From Hwanghaeella sp965227365 (lineage in GTDB: Bacteria; Pseudomonadota; Alphaproteobacteria; UBA8366; Aestuariispiraceae): DNA of 64,000 bases. The notes beneath the pieces were generated by a model, which ran no database searches, was not told the DNA's origin, and saw only the letters and a list, made by a program, of their open reading frames with translations. Shown piece by piece: positions 34,124 to 43,035 of the stretch. Within the stretch, counting starts at the first letter, position 1. Each line of letters starts with the position of its first letter. The stretch is taken from contig NZ_OZ245754.1 of the NCBI RefSeq assembly GCF_965227365.1, forward strand, positions 496,001 to 560,000, read 5' to 3'. The translations under genes were made by a program, and so were the position numbers.

Positions 34124-34996
34124 ATGAAGAGTTTTCTGAAAAGAACCACGGCCCTTGCCTTTGCGGGTGCATTGTTGACGGGCTGTGCCGTCAGCAGCTT
34201 GCCGGATATAAAGGCGTCCACGCCGTCCGGCAGCGCTTTCGACGTCGCCCTGCACAAGGAATATGTGGCGCTCGCCGAAATGGAGGCTGCTGAATACGAC
34301 TGGGCCGACGCCGATACGTTCACCGTGCGCGCCCGGAGCGTCCTTGAAGGTAATTCCCCGCTGCCGGAGGAAATCTCCGCGCGTGATCTGCCGGCGCAGA
34401 CCGTTCCGGTCCTGACCGCGGCCCGTGAGCGTTTGATGAACGCGCTGAATGCTGGCGGCCGTGACGCGTCGCCCGAGCATGCGGCCGGCGCCCAGGGCGC
34501 TTTCGATTGCTGGATGCAGGAGCAGGAAGAAGACCTGCAGCCGGAAGATATCGCGGCCTGCAAAAAGGACTTCATCTTCCATATCGAAAAGCTGGAAGAG
34601 GCGATGAAGCCGAAGGAAGTTGCCGCCGCCGCGCCGAAGCCGGTCGCGCCGCCGCCGCCGCTTCCGAAAGCAATCGTCATCTATTTCGGGTTCGACAGCG
34701 CCAAGCTTACGGATGCTGAAGCTGCCAAGATTGATCAGGCAATTGCCGCCTACGACTCCGGCAAAGCAACCGTTCTGCGGCTCGCCGGTCACGCGGATAC
34801 CCGCGGCGATGCCGAATACAACCAGAAGCTTTCCGAAGCGCGGGTGGATGCGGTGTTCGCGGCGCTTGCGGCGAAGGGCTTCAACCTGACGAAGATCCGG
34901 ACCACGGCACTGGGTGAAGATCTGCCCGCCGTGCAGACCGGGGACAATGTGAAGGAACAGAATAACCGTCGCGTTGTCATCAGTTTCGGACGGTAA
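34124..34996 (+). CDS. OmpA-domain lipoprotein
   Basis: 290 residues. Lipoprotein signal with lipobox LLTGC; mature N-terminal half (about 20-165) is helical and not recognised; a Pro/Ala linker (APKPVAPPPPLPK) leads to an OmpA-like peptidoglycan-binding domain (IYFGFDSAKLTDAEAAKID, LAGHADTRGDAEYNQKLSEARVDAV). It likely anchors the outer membrane to the cell wall, like Pal, though the N-terminal domain is much longer than in Pal. ATG at 34124 was chosen because AGGA then sits 6 bases away; 34118 would leave no spacing. Confidence 0.9.
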   Translation: MKSFLKRTTALAFAGALLTGCAVSSLPDIKASTPSGSAFDVALHKEYVALAEMEAAEYDWADADTFTVRARSVLEGNSPLPEEISARDLPAQTVPVLTAARERLMNALNAGGRDASPEHAAGAQGAFDCWMQEQEEDLQPEDIAACKKDFIFHIEKLEEAMKPKEVAAAAPKPVAPPPPLPKAIVIYFGFDSAKLTDAEAAKIDQAIAAYDSGKATVLRLAGHADTRGDAEYNQKLSEARVDAVFAALAAKGFNLTKIRTTALGEDLPAVQTGDNVKEQNNRRVVISFGR

Positions 34997-35015
34997 CTAA
35001 CGTCCGGCAAAGGCT

Positions 35016-35034
35016 TCGAGCGGTTTCCGCTCGA
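35016..35034. terminator. Hairpin after OmpA-lipoprotein gene
   Basis: Perfect stem TCGAGCGG/CCGCTCGA with a TTT loop, 20 bases after the stop codon. Not followed by a U-run, so it may be a processing or partial termination site feeding the hairpin pair downstream. Confidence 0.5.
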
Positions 35035-35040
35035 GGGCTT

Positions 35041-35100
35041 GGTCCCCACGGCGCTCACGCCTCCCGTACCCCCCAGTGGTCGCCGTGGGGATCCATACCT
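35041..35100 (+). repeat. C-loop hairpin repeat, copy 1
   Basis: 18-position stem (35041-35058 with 35076-35093) having two G-U pairs and one mismatch, closing on CAC/GTG and a 17-base loop GCCTCCCGTACCCCCCA. Followed by ATCCATACCT, also present after copy 2. Stem sequence differs from copy 2 but pairing is kept. Possibly an sRNA or 3'-UTR-derived RNA; see findings. Confidence 0.7.
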
Positions 35101-35131
35101 AGAAGACCGGCTGGAAACAGTCGACGATGGC

Positions 35132-35197
35132 ATCGTCCCCGTGGCACGCACGCCTCCCGTACCCCCCCAGTGTGTGTCATGGGGATGATCCATACCT
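35132..35197 (+). repeat. C-loop hairpin repeat, copy 2
   Basis: 20-bp stem (35132-35151 with 35170-35189), 16 Watson-Crick and 4 G-U pairs, all four wobble G residues on the 5' arm; the same CAC/GTG closing pairs and an 18-base loop GCCTCCCGTACCCCCCCA. Then ATCCATACCT. In bottom-strand RNA the wobble pairs would be A-C mismatches, so the structure belongs to the top strand. Confidence 0.75.
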
Positions 35198-35322
35198 CCC
35201 CCAAAAATCTAGATCGATACGCCGATGGCCGGGCTGTGACTTCCGGCCCTGTCCCTATCGCGCGAAGCGCTTTACGGTAGCCGACTATCGAATCGACCGG
35301 TCGTCCCGAAGGAGAGCTAATC

Positions 35323-35526
35323 ATGATCCGTCTGCTTATCGCCTTGATCCTGCCCTGGCTGACCTTCTTCACCATCGGCAAGCCGATCCAGGGGATCATC
35401 TGCCTGATCCTGCAGATCACGCTGATAGGGTGGGTTCCGGCCGCGATATGGGCGGTCTACGCGCTCAGTCAGTACAATACGGATAAGAAGATCCGCGAAG
35501 CCGGGCTGGGCTCTCTCGACCAATAA
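35323..35526 (+). CDS. Pmp3/YqaE-family small membrane protein
   Basis: 67 residues with two hydrophobic segments (residues 3-19 and 22-48) and a charged C-terminus. The Pmp3 pattern IIAxxLPWLxxFxxGKxxxGIxxxILLxxTLIGWxPaxIWAxYxL is followed closely, with the Pro in the first helix and GWVPAAIWAVYAL in the second. Yeast Pmp3 and plant RCI2 relatives affect membrane potential and salt tolerance. Strong AAGGAG lies 9 bases before the ATG. Confidence 0.88.
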   Translation: MIRLLIALILPWLTFFTIGKPIQGIICLILQITLIGWVPAAIWAVYALSQYNTDKKIREAGLGSLDQ

Positions 35527-35592
35527 GGTCGGGACCCGACACGTTCGGGGCCCGGATCATGAAGGCCAAACAGGCATTCTGCGCCGCCCCGG

Positions 35593-36711
35593 TCAGGACC
35601 CGATCTGACGGCTTTGTGCTGCAGCGTCCAGGAAGGCATGCAGCATCTCTTCGACGGGCTGTTTCGATATGCCCCGCGTGATCATGACAATCTTTGACGT
35701 ATGATCCTCTGAAGTCCATTCGGGCAGGACGGCCGGCGGATGGAAGACGTGCTGCACGCCATGAATGGCGACGGGGCCGTCCGCCTGTATCACATTCAGG
35801 ATGCCTTTGATCCGCAGCAAATTGCTGCCATGGACCGAGATCAACGCTTCTATCCACTCTACGAAAGCGTCCCAGTCGATCGGTTTTTCGTAGGAGATGC
35901 AGAAGCTGCGGATCTGATCGTCGTGGCGGTTCACGTCATGATGGTGCCCGTGTTCCCCATCATGGTCGCCTTCGTGCCCATGATGGTGGTGATGCTGGTG
36001 CTCTTCCGCATAGGCCTCTTCCTGCAGCCAGCGTTCGACATCCGGGACCTTGGTCGCGGGGTTGTACAGGCCCGCATCGAATAGAACCTCCGGATCGACA
36101 TCGCCATGGCTCACTGCCAGGACACGCGCCGCCGGGTTCAAGACGGTCAGGCGTTCTTCCAGGCGGTCCGGGTTTGGGCCTTTGATCATATCCGTCTTGG
36201 TCAGCAGGATCCGGTCGGCCACGGCGGCCTGTTTCACGGATTCCGGATTGTTGTCGAGTTGCAGGGCGCCGTTCACTGCGTCGACCGTCGTAATCACGCC
36301 GTCCAGACGATAACGCGTGGAAATCACCGGGTCGGTCATCAAGGTGTGCAGGATGGGGGCGGGGTCGGCCAGACCGGTCGTCTCGATGATCAGACGTTTG
36401 AATGGCGGGATTTCGCCTTTCCATCGGCGCCGGATAAGGCTTCGCAGGGTTTCAATCAGATCGCCCCGGATCGTGCAGCACAAACAACCGGAATCCATCA
36501 CGATCGTATCTTCCGAGCTTTGCTCGACGAGCAGATGATCCAGGCCGACCTCGCCAAACTCGTTGATGACGACCGCCGTCTCCTCCATGCCGGGATGCTT
36601 GAGCAGCGATTTCAGCAACGTCGTCTTACCGCTGCCGAGAAAGCCGGTCAGCACGCTAACCGGAAGGCGTTCCTGTCCGTCGTCGGTGGTGGTTTGTTGC
36701 GTATCGGTCAT
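35593..36711 (-). CDS. CobW/COG0523 GTPase, metal-chaperone type
   Basis: 372 residues. P-loop GFLGSGKTTLL, the metal-binding CXCC motif GCLCCT, LLTKTD for guanine, and a CobW C-terminal domain. Between them is a histidine-rich loop (about residues 255-290, HQHHHHHGHEGDHDGEHGHHH) that probably binds zinc, cobalt or nickel. The type is closest to zinc-handling ZNG1/YeiR or CobW-like chaperones; no cobalamin genes are nearby, so a zinc role is more likely. ATG at 36711 chosen. Divergent from the amidase gene. Confidence 0.92.
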   Translation of the reverse strand: MTDTQQTTTDDGQERLPVSVLTGFLGSGKTTLLKSLLKHPGMEETAVVINEFGEVGLDHLLVEQSSEDTIVMDSGCLCCTIRGDLIETLRSLIRRRWKGEIPPFKRLIIETTGLADPAPILHTLMTDPVISTRYRLDGVITTVDAVNGALQLDNNPESVKQAAVADRILLTKTDMIKGPNPDRLEERLTVLNPAARVLAVSHGDVDPEVLFDAGLYNPATKVPDVERWLQEEAYAEEHQHHHHHGHEGDHDGEHGHHHDVNRHDDQIRSFCISYEKPIDWDAFVEWIEALISVHGSNLLRIKGILNVIQADGPVAIHGVQHVFHPPAVLPEWTSEDHTSKIVMITRGISKQPVEEMLHAFLDAAAQSRQIGS

Positions 36712-36831
36712 CATACCCTCGGCTTTGCCTTGATCCTTTTCCCTAAACCAGGATAACGGTTGGTCCAAGGCCTTCCAGGGCCGCATCATACGAAAGAAAT
36801 AGCCCAACAGATAATCCCGGGGAGGGGTGCC

Positions 36832-38226
36832 GTGACCGATCTGATTTCAATGACAGCGGTGGAAGCCGTCGACAGCCTGCACAAAGGCGATACGAAGCCC
36901 GAGGACTTTGTCGATGCGGCCTACGATCGGATTTCCAAGGTCGACGGTCCGGTGAATGCAATGGTCACGCTCTGTCCCGAACGTGCCCGCGCCGCCGCGA
37001 AGAAACCCGGTCTGAAAGACACATTGCTGGGCGGCCTGCCCGTGGCCGTGAAAGACCTGAATGATGTCGAGGGGGTACGAACCACCTATGGGTCGCCGAT
37101 CTTCGCGGACCACGTTCCGGCCCGATCGGACATCATGGTGGAAACGGTTGAGGCGCGCGGCGGAATTACGATCGGCAAGTCCAATACGCCGGAATTCGGG
37201 GCCGGCGCAAATACGTTCAACGAGGTTTTCGGAAAGACCCGCAATCCTTGGAACACGGCGCTGACTTGCGGCGGGTCGTCCGGCGGATCGGCGGTTGCCC
37301 TGGCCACCGGGATGACCTGGCTTGCCACCGGCTCGGATTTGGGCGGGTCGCTGCGCACGCCGGCCAGTTTCTGCAATGTCGTCGGTTTCCGACCCAGCCC
37401 CGGGACGGTGGCGCGCAGTTCCTCGTCCATGCCTTACGATAATCTGAGCGTGCAAGGCCCGATGGCGCGCACGGTCGAGGATGTCGCCCTGTTTCTGGAT
37501 TCGATGGCCGGTGTGCATATCGAAGATCCGATTTCCAGACCGTCGCCGGCGAAGAGTTATCTCGATCAGGTCCGAAACCCGAAGGCGCCGAAGCGTGTCG
37601 CACTCTCGCCCAATCTTGGTTTTCTCCAGGTCGACCCGCGTGTGACGGAAATCATCAAGGGCGCCGCGGGCACGTTCGAGGCGATGGGCGCCACCGTGGA
37701 GGAAGCCTGTCCGGATCTGACCGACACGCCTGATATTTTCCAGACAATGCGTGCATTGATTTTCGTTACGGGCCATGCGCTCGACCTGGAGAATCATCGG
37801 GACAAGCTGAAGCCCGACGTCATTTGGAATATCGAAAAGGGCATGGGTTTGAATGCCGACGAGATCGGTAAGGCGGAACGGGCGCGTGCGGCGTTGTATG
37901 CCCGTGTCGCGTCCTTTTTCGGGGAATACGACCTGTTGGCCTGCGCCACCGCGATCGTCCCGCCCTTCGATGTCGATCAGCGCTATGTCGAGGAGGTGAA
38001 CGGTCATCGATTCGACAACTACATCGATTGGCTGGCGATGAGCTACGCGATCACCTGCACGTCCTGCCCAACAATTTCGGTGCCCTGCGGCTTCACGGAA
38101 AACGGCCTTCCGGTCGGTATCCAACTGGTCGGCAAGCCCCGTGGCGACGGCGAACTGCTTGCGATGGCACACCTTTTCCAACAGGCATCCGGCATCTCGA
38201 CGCAACCCATCGAACCGAAAGGGTAA
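36832..38226 (+). CDS. Amidase-signature family enzyme
   Basis: 464 residues. Ser-cisSer-Lys triad visible: Lys in VAVKDLN, Ser in CGGSSGGSA and Ser in GSDLGGSLRTPA. Hydrolyses an amide, substrate unknown. The start is a GTG at 36832 directly behind GGGGAGGGG; an upstream frame from 36760 is not conserved. Similar to aryl- or acyl-amide amidases rather than GatA, since GatB and GatC genes are absent nearby. Confidence 0.92.
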   Translation: MTDLISMTAVEAVDSLHKGDTKPEDFVDAAYDRISKVDGPVNAMVTLCPERARAAAKKPGLKDTLLGGLPVAVKDLNDVEGVRTTYGSPIFADHVPARSDIMVETVEARGGITIGKSNTPEFGAGANTFNEVFGKTRNPWNTALTCGGSSGGSAVALATGMTWLATGSDLGGSLRTPASFCNVVGFRPSPGTVARSSSSMPYDNLSVQGPMARTVEDVALFLDSMAGVHIEDPISRPSPAKSYLDQVRNPKAPKRVALSPNLGFLQVDPRVTEIIKGAAGTFEAMGATVEEACPDLTDTPDIFQTMRALIFVTGHALDLENHRDKLKPDVIWNIEKGMGLNADEIGKAERARAALYARVASFFGEYDLLACATAIVPPFDVDQRYVEEVNGHRFDNYIDWLAMSYAITCTSCPTISVPCGFTENGLPVGIQLVGKPRGDGELLAMAHLFQQASGISTQPIEPKG

Positions 38227-38400
38227 GGCCGGCCGTTTCGCCTGCCGCGGTACTTTGCTGCGGCTGCGAAGGTTGCTTGCCTGCCCGCAACACGGCGGCT
38301 ATCGTTCGGTCCGGTTCAAAATGCCGGCGTGTCAACGACCGGATGGCGGCATTGGCCGTCAATGGGGCGGGTAACGCTCGCAAAAAAGGAGTGGGAATTC

Positions 38401-38859
38401 ATGGACAGCGCGTTGCTGCATGAAGATCTTAACGGATATTTTTTCGAAGATCTCAGTGTTGGAATGTCCGCCGTTTTTGCGAAGACGATCACCGAAGCCG
38501 ATATCGTCCTTTTCTCGGGCGTGACCGGGGACATGAACCCCGTGCATGTGAACCAGGAATTCGCCGAAGACACGATTTTCAAGGGCCGTATCGCACACGG
38601 GATGCTGACGGCCAGCCTGATCTCCACGGTTCTGGGAACCAAGATGCCGGGGCCGGGCTGTATCTATCTCAGCCAGGATCTGCGCTTCCTGGCGCCGGTG
38701 CGCGCGGGCGACACGGTCGAAGCGCGCGCGGTGGTCACGGAGCTGATCCCCGAAAAGCGGCGTCTTATCTGCAAGACGACGGCGCGTGTCGGCGATACCA
38801 TCGTATGCGACGGGCAGGCCAAGATGATGGTCCGCTCCCGTGCGGAGCTGAGGAAGTAG
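38401..38859 (+). CDS. MaoC-like (R)-specific enoyl-CoA hydratase
   Basis: 152 residues, hot-dog fold. Catalytic Asp/His signature in GDMNPVHVN and the following AHGML. Hydrates enoyl-CoA, often linking fatty-acid oxidation to polyhydroxyalkanoate. AAAGGAG lies 9 bases before the ATG; an upstream frame from 38329 is not conserved. Followed 39 bases later by ribF. Confidence 0.92.
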   Translation: MDSALLHEDLNGYFFEDLSVGMSAVFAKTITEADIVLFSGVTGDMNPVHVNQEFAEDTIFKGRIAHGMLTASLISTVLGTKMPGPGCIYLSQDLRFLAPVRAGDTVEARAVVTELIPEKRRLICKTTARVGDTIVCDGQAKMMVRSRAELRK

Positions 38860-38898
38860 CACGGCCGGCGGTCGTCCGCTGCTCTCCGATCGAACCAC

Positions 38899-39849
38899 AT
38901 GCGTATCCTTCATCATGTTTCAGACACACCGGACGACCTGAAATCCGGCGTGGTCGTTCTGGGAAACTTCGATGGCGTTCATCGCGGCCATCAGGAAGTG
39001 ATCGGGCAGGCCGCTGAAAAGGCCGACGCAGCCGGCGCGCCGTTGCTGGTCGTGACCTTCGAGCCGCATCCACGCCGTTATTTCGCGCCGAACGAACCGC
39101 CCTTCCGGCTGACCGATTTACGCAACAAGGCCCACCATCTCGCTGCGCTCGGCGTCGATGCCCTGGTGGTGCTCAGCTTCAACGCCGAATTGGCGGGTAT
39201 GACGGCGGAAGCTTTCGTCGACGACATTTTGGTTTCCGGCCTCGGGGCGGGGCATGTGGTCGTGGGGTACGATTTCTGTTTCGGCAAGGGCCGGACGGGA
39301 ACCCCGGCGTTGATCCGCGACCGTGGCGGCATCGATGTCATGACAGTCGATCCGCGCGCGACGCATGACGGAATCATCTATTCGTCGACCCGTATCCGTG
39401 ACTATTTGCGGCGGGGCAATCCCGGGCAGGCTGCCGCACTGCTCGGCCGACCTTTCGAGATCGAAGGCAGGGTCGAAAAGGGGCAGCAGTTGGGCCGCAC
39501 CATCGGATTCCCAACCGCCAATCTGGACCTCGGCGAGTATCTGCGTCCGGCGGTCGGCATTTATGCGGTGCGCTGTGGTGTCGAGGCCCAGAATCAGTCC
39601 ACGGTTACCTGGTATAATGGCGCGGGGTACTACGGCAATCGCCCGACCGTCGACGGAACGGGCGAGTTGTTCGAGGCTTTCCTGTTCGATTTCCAAGGCG
39701 ATCTGTACGGAAGATATCTCCGCGTCGCGTTGATCGAATTCATCAGGCCGGACAAGAAGTTCGACGGCTTGGATGATTTGCAGAAACAGATCCAGCACGA
39801 TTGCGCCGTTGCCCGGCGCATTCTACAGACCCGCGCGGCGGGTGGTTGA
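38899..39849 (+). CDS. ribF: Bifunctional riboflavin kinase / FAD synthetase
   Basis: 316 residues. N-terminal FAD synthetase with GNFDGVHRGHQ and STRIRDYL; C-terminal riboflavin kinase with VEKGQQLGRTIGFPTANLDL. Makes FMN then FAD. No FMN riboswitch is seen upstream. In many bacteria it precedes ileS and lspA, as here. Confidence 0.96.
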   Translation: MRILHHVSDTPDDLKSGVVVLGNFDGVHRGHQEVIGQAAEKADAAGAPLLVVTFEPHPRRYFAPNEPPFRLTDLRNKAHHLAALGVDALVVLSFNAELAGMTAEAFVDDILVSGLGAGHVVVGYDFCFGKGRTGTPALIRDRGGIDVMTVDPRATHDGIIYSSTRIRDYLRRGNPGQAAALLGRPFEIEGRVEKGQQLGRTIGFPTANLDLGEYLRPAVGIYAVRCGVEAQNQSTVTWYNGAGYYGNRPTVDGTGELFEAFLFDFQGDLYGRYLRVALIEFIRPDKKFDGLDDLQKQIQHDCAVARRILQTRAAGG

Positions 39850-40158
39850 CGGCATCTGAAGTGCCGGAAAACGGCACGCAGCCCCGCGGTCTTCCACGCT
39901 TGACCCCGTATGGTGTGAAAACTAGGATCGCGCGCCACGAAACAAGGCTGATACAATGCTGTTCATGTCGCCGATAGCATATCGGATTATTCGTCGAATT
40001 ATCGGCCCGGCCCTGACGATATGACAGGAGCCGGGACAGGCGCGTTGCAACTGCGACTGTGACGAAACGGGACCGTAGCGTTCCAAGCGAACACGACCGA
40101 AAACGATCCAATTTGACTGAAAGAGGGCTCGTCGAGAGCCCTTCGAGACGGACCAGGA
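39850..40158. other. Intergenic region upstream of ileS
   Basis: 309 bases. Small hairpins GTGCCG-GAAAA-CGGCAC (39861-39877), CCGATA-GCA-TATCGG (39971-39985) and AGGGCTC-GTCGA-GAGCCCT (40124-40142); the last sits 16 bases before the ileS ATG. No T-box or known riboswitch and no supported gene. Confidence 0.5.
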
Positions 40159-43035
40159 ATGACTGAAAACACTTCTTCCGTGCCCGATTACCGGGACACC
40201 ATCGCGCTGCCGAAAACCGATTTCCCGATGCGCGGCGGTCTGCCGACCAAGGAACCCGAACTTCTGGAGCGCTGGGCGCGCATCGATCTGTGGCGGCAGC
40301 TTCGCGAAAATGCGAAAGGCCGTGAAAAATTCATCCTGCATGACGGCCCTCCCTATGCGAACGGGCATCTGCATATCGGCCATGCGCTGAACAAGATCCT
40401 TAAGGACATCATCAACAAGTCGCAGCAGATGCTGGGCAAGGACGCGAATTACGTTCCCGGCTGGGACTGCCACGGTTTGCCGATTGAATGGAAGATCGAG
40501 GAACAATATCGCGCCGCCGGCAAGGACAAGGACGAGGTTCCGATCGTTGAATTCCGTCAGGAATGCCGGGATTTCGCCGACAAATGGATCGATATCCAGC
40601 GCGCCGAGTTCAAGCGCCTGGGCGTGCTCGGGGACTGGGACAATCCCTACACGACCATGGCCTTTGCCGCGGAAGCGCAGATCGTTGCCGAACTCGGCAA
40701 GTTCCTGATGAACGGTGCGCTGTACAAAGGGTCCAAGCCGGTCCTGTGGTCGGTCGTTGAAAAGACCGCCCTGGCCGAGGCCGAGGTCGAGTATCAGGAG
40801 CACAAGTCGACGATGATCTGGGTGAAATTCCCGATCGTCGAACCGGCGGTGCCGGAACTGGAAGGCGCGACCGTCGTCATCTGGACGACCACGCCCTGGA
40901 CGATCCCCGGCAACCGCGCCGTCGCCGCGCATAAGGATTTCGACTACGTGGTCATGGAAGTGACGGAGGTCGCTGAAGGGTCCAAGGCCGTCGTCGGTGA
41001 GCGTCTGGTGGTTGCCAAGGCGCTGCAGGATGCCGTCTGCGAGAAGGCCGGTATCACCGAGAACACGGTGGTCGCGACCGTGAAGGGCGAGCAGGTGGTC
41101 GGGACGAAATGTGCCCATCCCTGGCGCGGCTATGCGGATGCAAAGGGCGGTTTCGAATACGATTGCCCGGTCCTGTCGGCGGAATTTGTCACCGACGATG
41201 CCGGTACGGGCTTTGTCCATATCGCACCGGGCCATGGCGCGGACGACTGGGCGCTCGGCATGGCGAACGGGTTGGAAATCCCCCAGACCGTCGGCGAGGA
41301 CGGCGTGTTCTACGACCATGTTCCGATGCTGGCCGGCAAGGCCGTATTGACTGCCGAGGGCAAGGAAGGGGATGCGAACGGGTCCGTTTTGCGGGAACTG
41401 GCCATCGCCGGAAAGCTTCTGGCCAAGGGCAACCTGAAGCATTCCTATCCGCATTCCTGGCGGTCGAAGGCGCCGCTCATCTTCCGCAACACGGCGCAGT
41501 GGTTCATCTCCATGCAGACGAACGATTTGCGGAAGAAGGCGCTTGAGGCGATCGACAATACGGCGTTCTACCCGAAGGGCGGCAAGAACCGGTTGTATTC
41601 GATGATCGAAAATCGGCCGGACTGGGTGATCTCGCGCCAGCGCGCCTGGGGCGTGCCGATCCCGGTCTTCGTATCCAAGGAAACAGGCGAGCCCCTGCGC
41701 GATCAGCAGGTGGTGGACCGCGTCGTCGCCGCCTTCCGCGATGAAGGGGCGGATGCCTGGTTCAGTTCCGATCCGTCGCGGTTCCTGGGCAACGATCACA
41801 ATCCGGACGACTACGAACAGGTCATGGACGTTGTCGATGTGTGGTTCGACAGCGGGTCGACCCATGCCTTCGTGCTGGAACAGCGCGAAGACCTGCAATG
41901 GCCGGCCTCTCTTTATCTGGAAGGGACCGACCAGCATCGCGGCTGGTTCCACAGTTCGCTGCTGGAATCCTGCGGGACGCGCGGTCGCGCGCCTTACGAC
42001 GCGGTGTTGACCCACGGCTTCATCATGGCCGAGGACGGGACCAAAATGTCCAAGTCCAAGGGCAACCAAGTCGTGCCTCAGGAAGTGAACGACAAATACG
42101 GCGCCGATATCCTGCGCCTGTGGGTGGTGTTCGAGGATTATTACAACGACCTGCGTGTCGGCGAGGGTACGTTGAAGCAGTTGTCGGATTATTACCGGCG
42201 CTTCCGGAACACCTTGCGCTGGCTGCTCGGCAATCTGAACGATCACGATCCCTCGGACCGCTTGCCGCTCGATCAAATGCCTGAACTGGAACGCTTGATG
42301 CTGCACCGGCTTTGGGAGTTGGACGGCATCGTGCGGAAGTCAGTGTCGCAGTACGACTTCCACAAGGCTTTCCGCGAGTTGCACGATTTCTGCGCCATCG
42401 ATCTCAGCGCCTTCTACTTCGATATCCGCAAGGACAGCCTGTATTGCGATCCGGCGGACGATGTGAAACGCCGCGCCTGCCTGACGGTGCTGGAGGAGCT
42501 GTTCTCCTGCCTCACGGCCTGGCTCGCCCCGATCCTGAGTTTCACGGCGGAGGAAGCCTGGCTGGCGCGGACCGGGGATGCGGACGACAATTCCGTCCAT
42601 CTGCGTCTTTTTCCGGACGTGCCGTCGGAATGGGCGGCACCCGCGGTGGCGGAGAAATGGGCGAGCGTCCGGCAGATCAGGCGGGTCGTGCTCGGTGCTC
42701 TGGAAATCGAACGGGCGGAAAAACGCATCGGCTCCAGTTTGCAGTCGGCGCCGCTGGTCACCATTCCCGCCGAAATGCTGTCCAAGGTATCGGATGTCGA
42801 TCTGGCCGAAGTCTGCATCACATCGGGCCTGACCGTGCAGGGCGGAGATGTCCCCGCCGGCGCCTTCACCCTATCGGACGTTCCCGGGATCGGTGTTTCG
42901 CCCGAACTCGCGGATGGTGAAAAGTGCGAGCGCTGCTGGCGTGTGCTGCCCGATGTCGGCCAACACGATCATGCGCCGGGGACCTGCGGCAGATGCGCGG
43001 ATGCGGTCCGCGACCTGCCGACCGCCGCGGAATGA
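40159..43035 (+). CDS. ileS: Isoleucyl-tRNA synthetase
   Basis: 958 residues, usual length. Charges tRNA-Ile and edits valine. HIGH motif in GHLHIGHAL, KMSKS in GTKMSKSKGN, editing domain between, and a C-terminal zinc site CERCWRVL ... CGRC. Its stop overlaps the lspA ATG (ATGA). Followed by lspA, the standard pairing. Confidence 0.97.
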   Translation: MTENTSSVPDYRDTIALPKTDFPMRGGLPTKEPELLERWARIDLWRQLRENAKGREKFILHDGPPYANGHLHIGHALNKILKDIINKSQQMLGKDANYVPGWDCHGLPIEWKIEEQYRAAGKDKDEVPIVEFRQECRDFADKWIDIQRAEFKRLGVLGDWDNPYTTMAFAAEAQIVAELGKFLMNGALYKGSKPVLWSVVEKTALAEAEVEYQEHKSTMIWVKFPIVEPAVPELEGATVVIWTTTPWTIPGNRAVAAHKDFDYVVMEVTEVAEGSKAVVGERLVVAKALQDAVCEKAGITENTVVATVKGEQVVGTKCAHPWRGYADAKGGFEYDCPVLSAEFVTDDAGTGFVHIAPGHGADDWALGMANGLEIPQTVGEDGVFYDHVPMLAGKAVLTAEGKEGDANGSVLRELAIAGKLLAKGNLKHSYPHSWRSKAPLIFRNTAQWFISMQTNDLRKKALEAIDNTAFYPKGGKNRLYSMIENRPDWVISRQRAWGVPIPVFVSKETGEPLRDQQVVDRVVAAFRDEGADAWFSSDPSRFLGNDHNPDDYEQVMDVVDVWFDSGSTHAFVLEQREDLQWPASLYLEGTDQHRGWFHSSLLESCGTRGRAPYDAVLTHGFIMAEDGTKMSKSKGNQVVPQEVNDKYGADILRLWVVFEDYYNDLRVGEGTLKQLSDYYRRFRNTLRWLLGNLNDHDPSDRLPLDQMPELERLMLHRLWELDGIVRKSVSQYDFHKAFRELHDFCAIDLSAFYFDIRKDSLYCDPADDVKRRACLTVLEELFSCLTAWLAPILSFTAEEAWLARTGDADDNSVHLRLFPDVPSEWAAPAVAEKWASVRQIRRVVLGALEIERAEKRIGSSLQSAPLVTIPAEMLSKVSDVDLAEVCITSGLTVQGGDVPAGAFTLSDVPGIGVSPELADGEKCERCWRVLPDVGQHDHAPGTCGRCADAVRDLPTAAE

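Larger units (their letters stand above)
34997..35322. other. Intergenic region with tandem hairpin repeats
   Basis: 326 bases between the lipoprotein and Pmp3-like genes. Contains an 8-bp stem-loop right after the lipoprotein gene and two related C-loop hairpins, each listed separately. No supported protein gene; minus-strand open frames here are products of the repeats. Confidence 0.7.

Noticed and set aside
34789..35193. Minus-strand frame of 134 codons with repeated GGTGGV-type motifs
   Set aside because: The repetition comes from the two hairpin elements, and it runs antisense into the OmpA domain. The wobble pattern supports RNA on the top strand instead.
39922..42306. Long open frame (794 codons) on the minus strand opposite ileS
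   Set aside because: It is the complement of a highly conserved synthetase, with no recognisable domains and a composition expected from GC-rich antisense frames.
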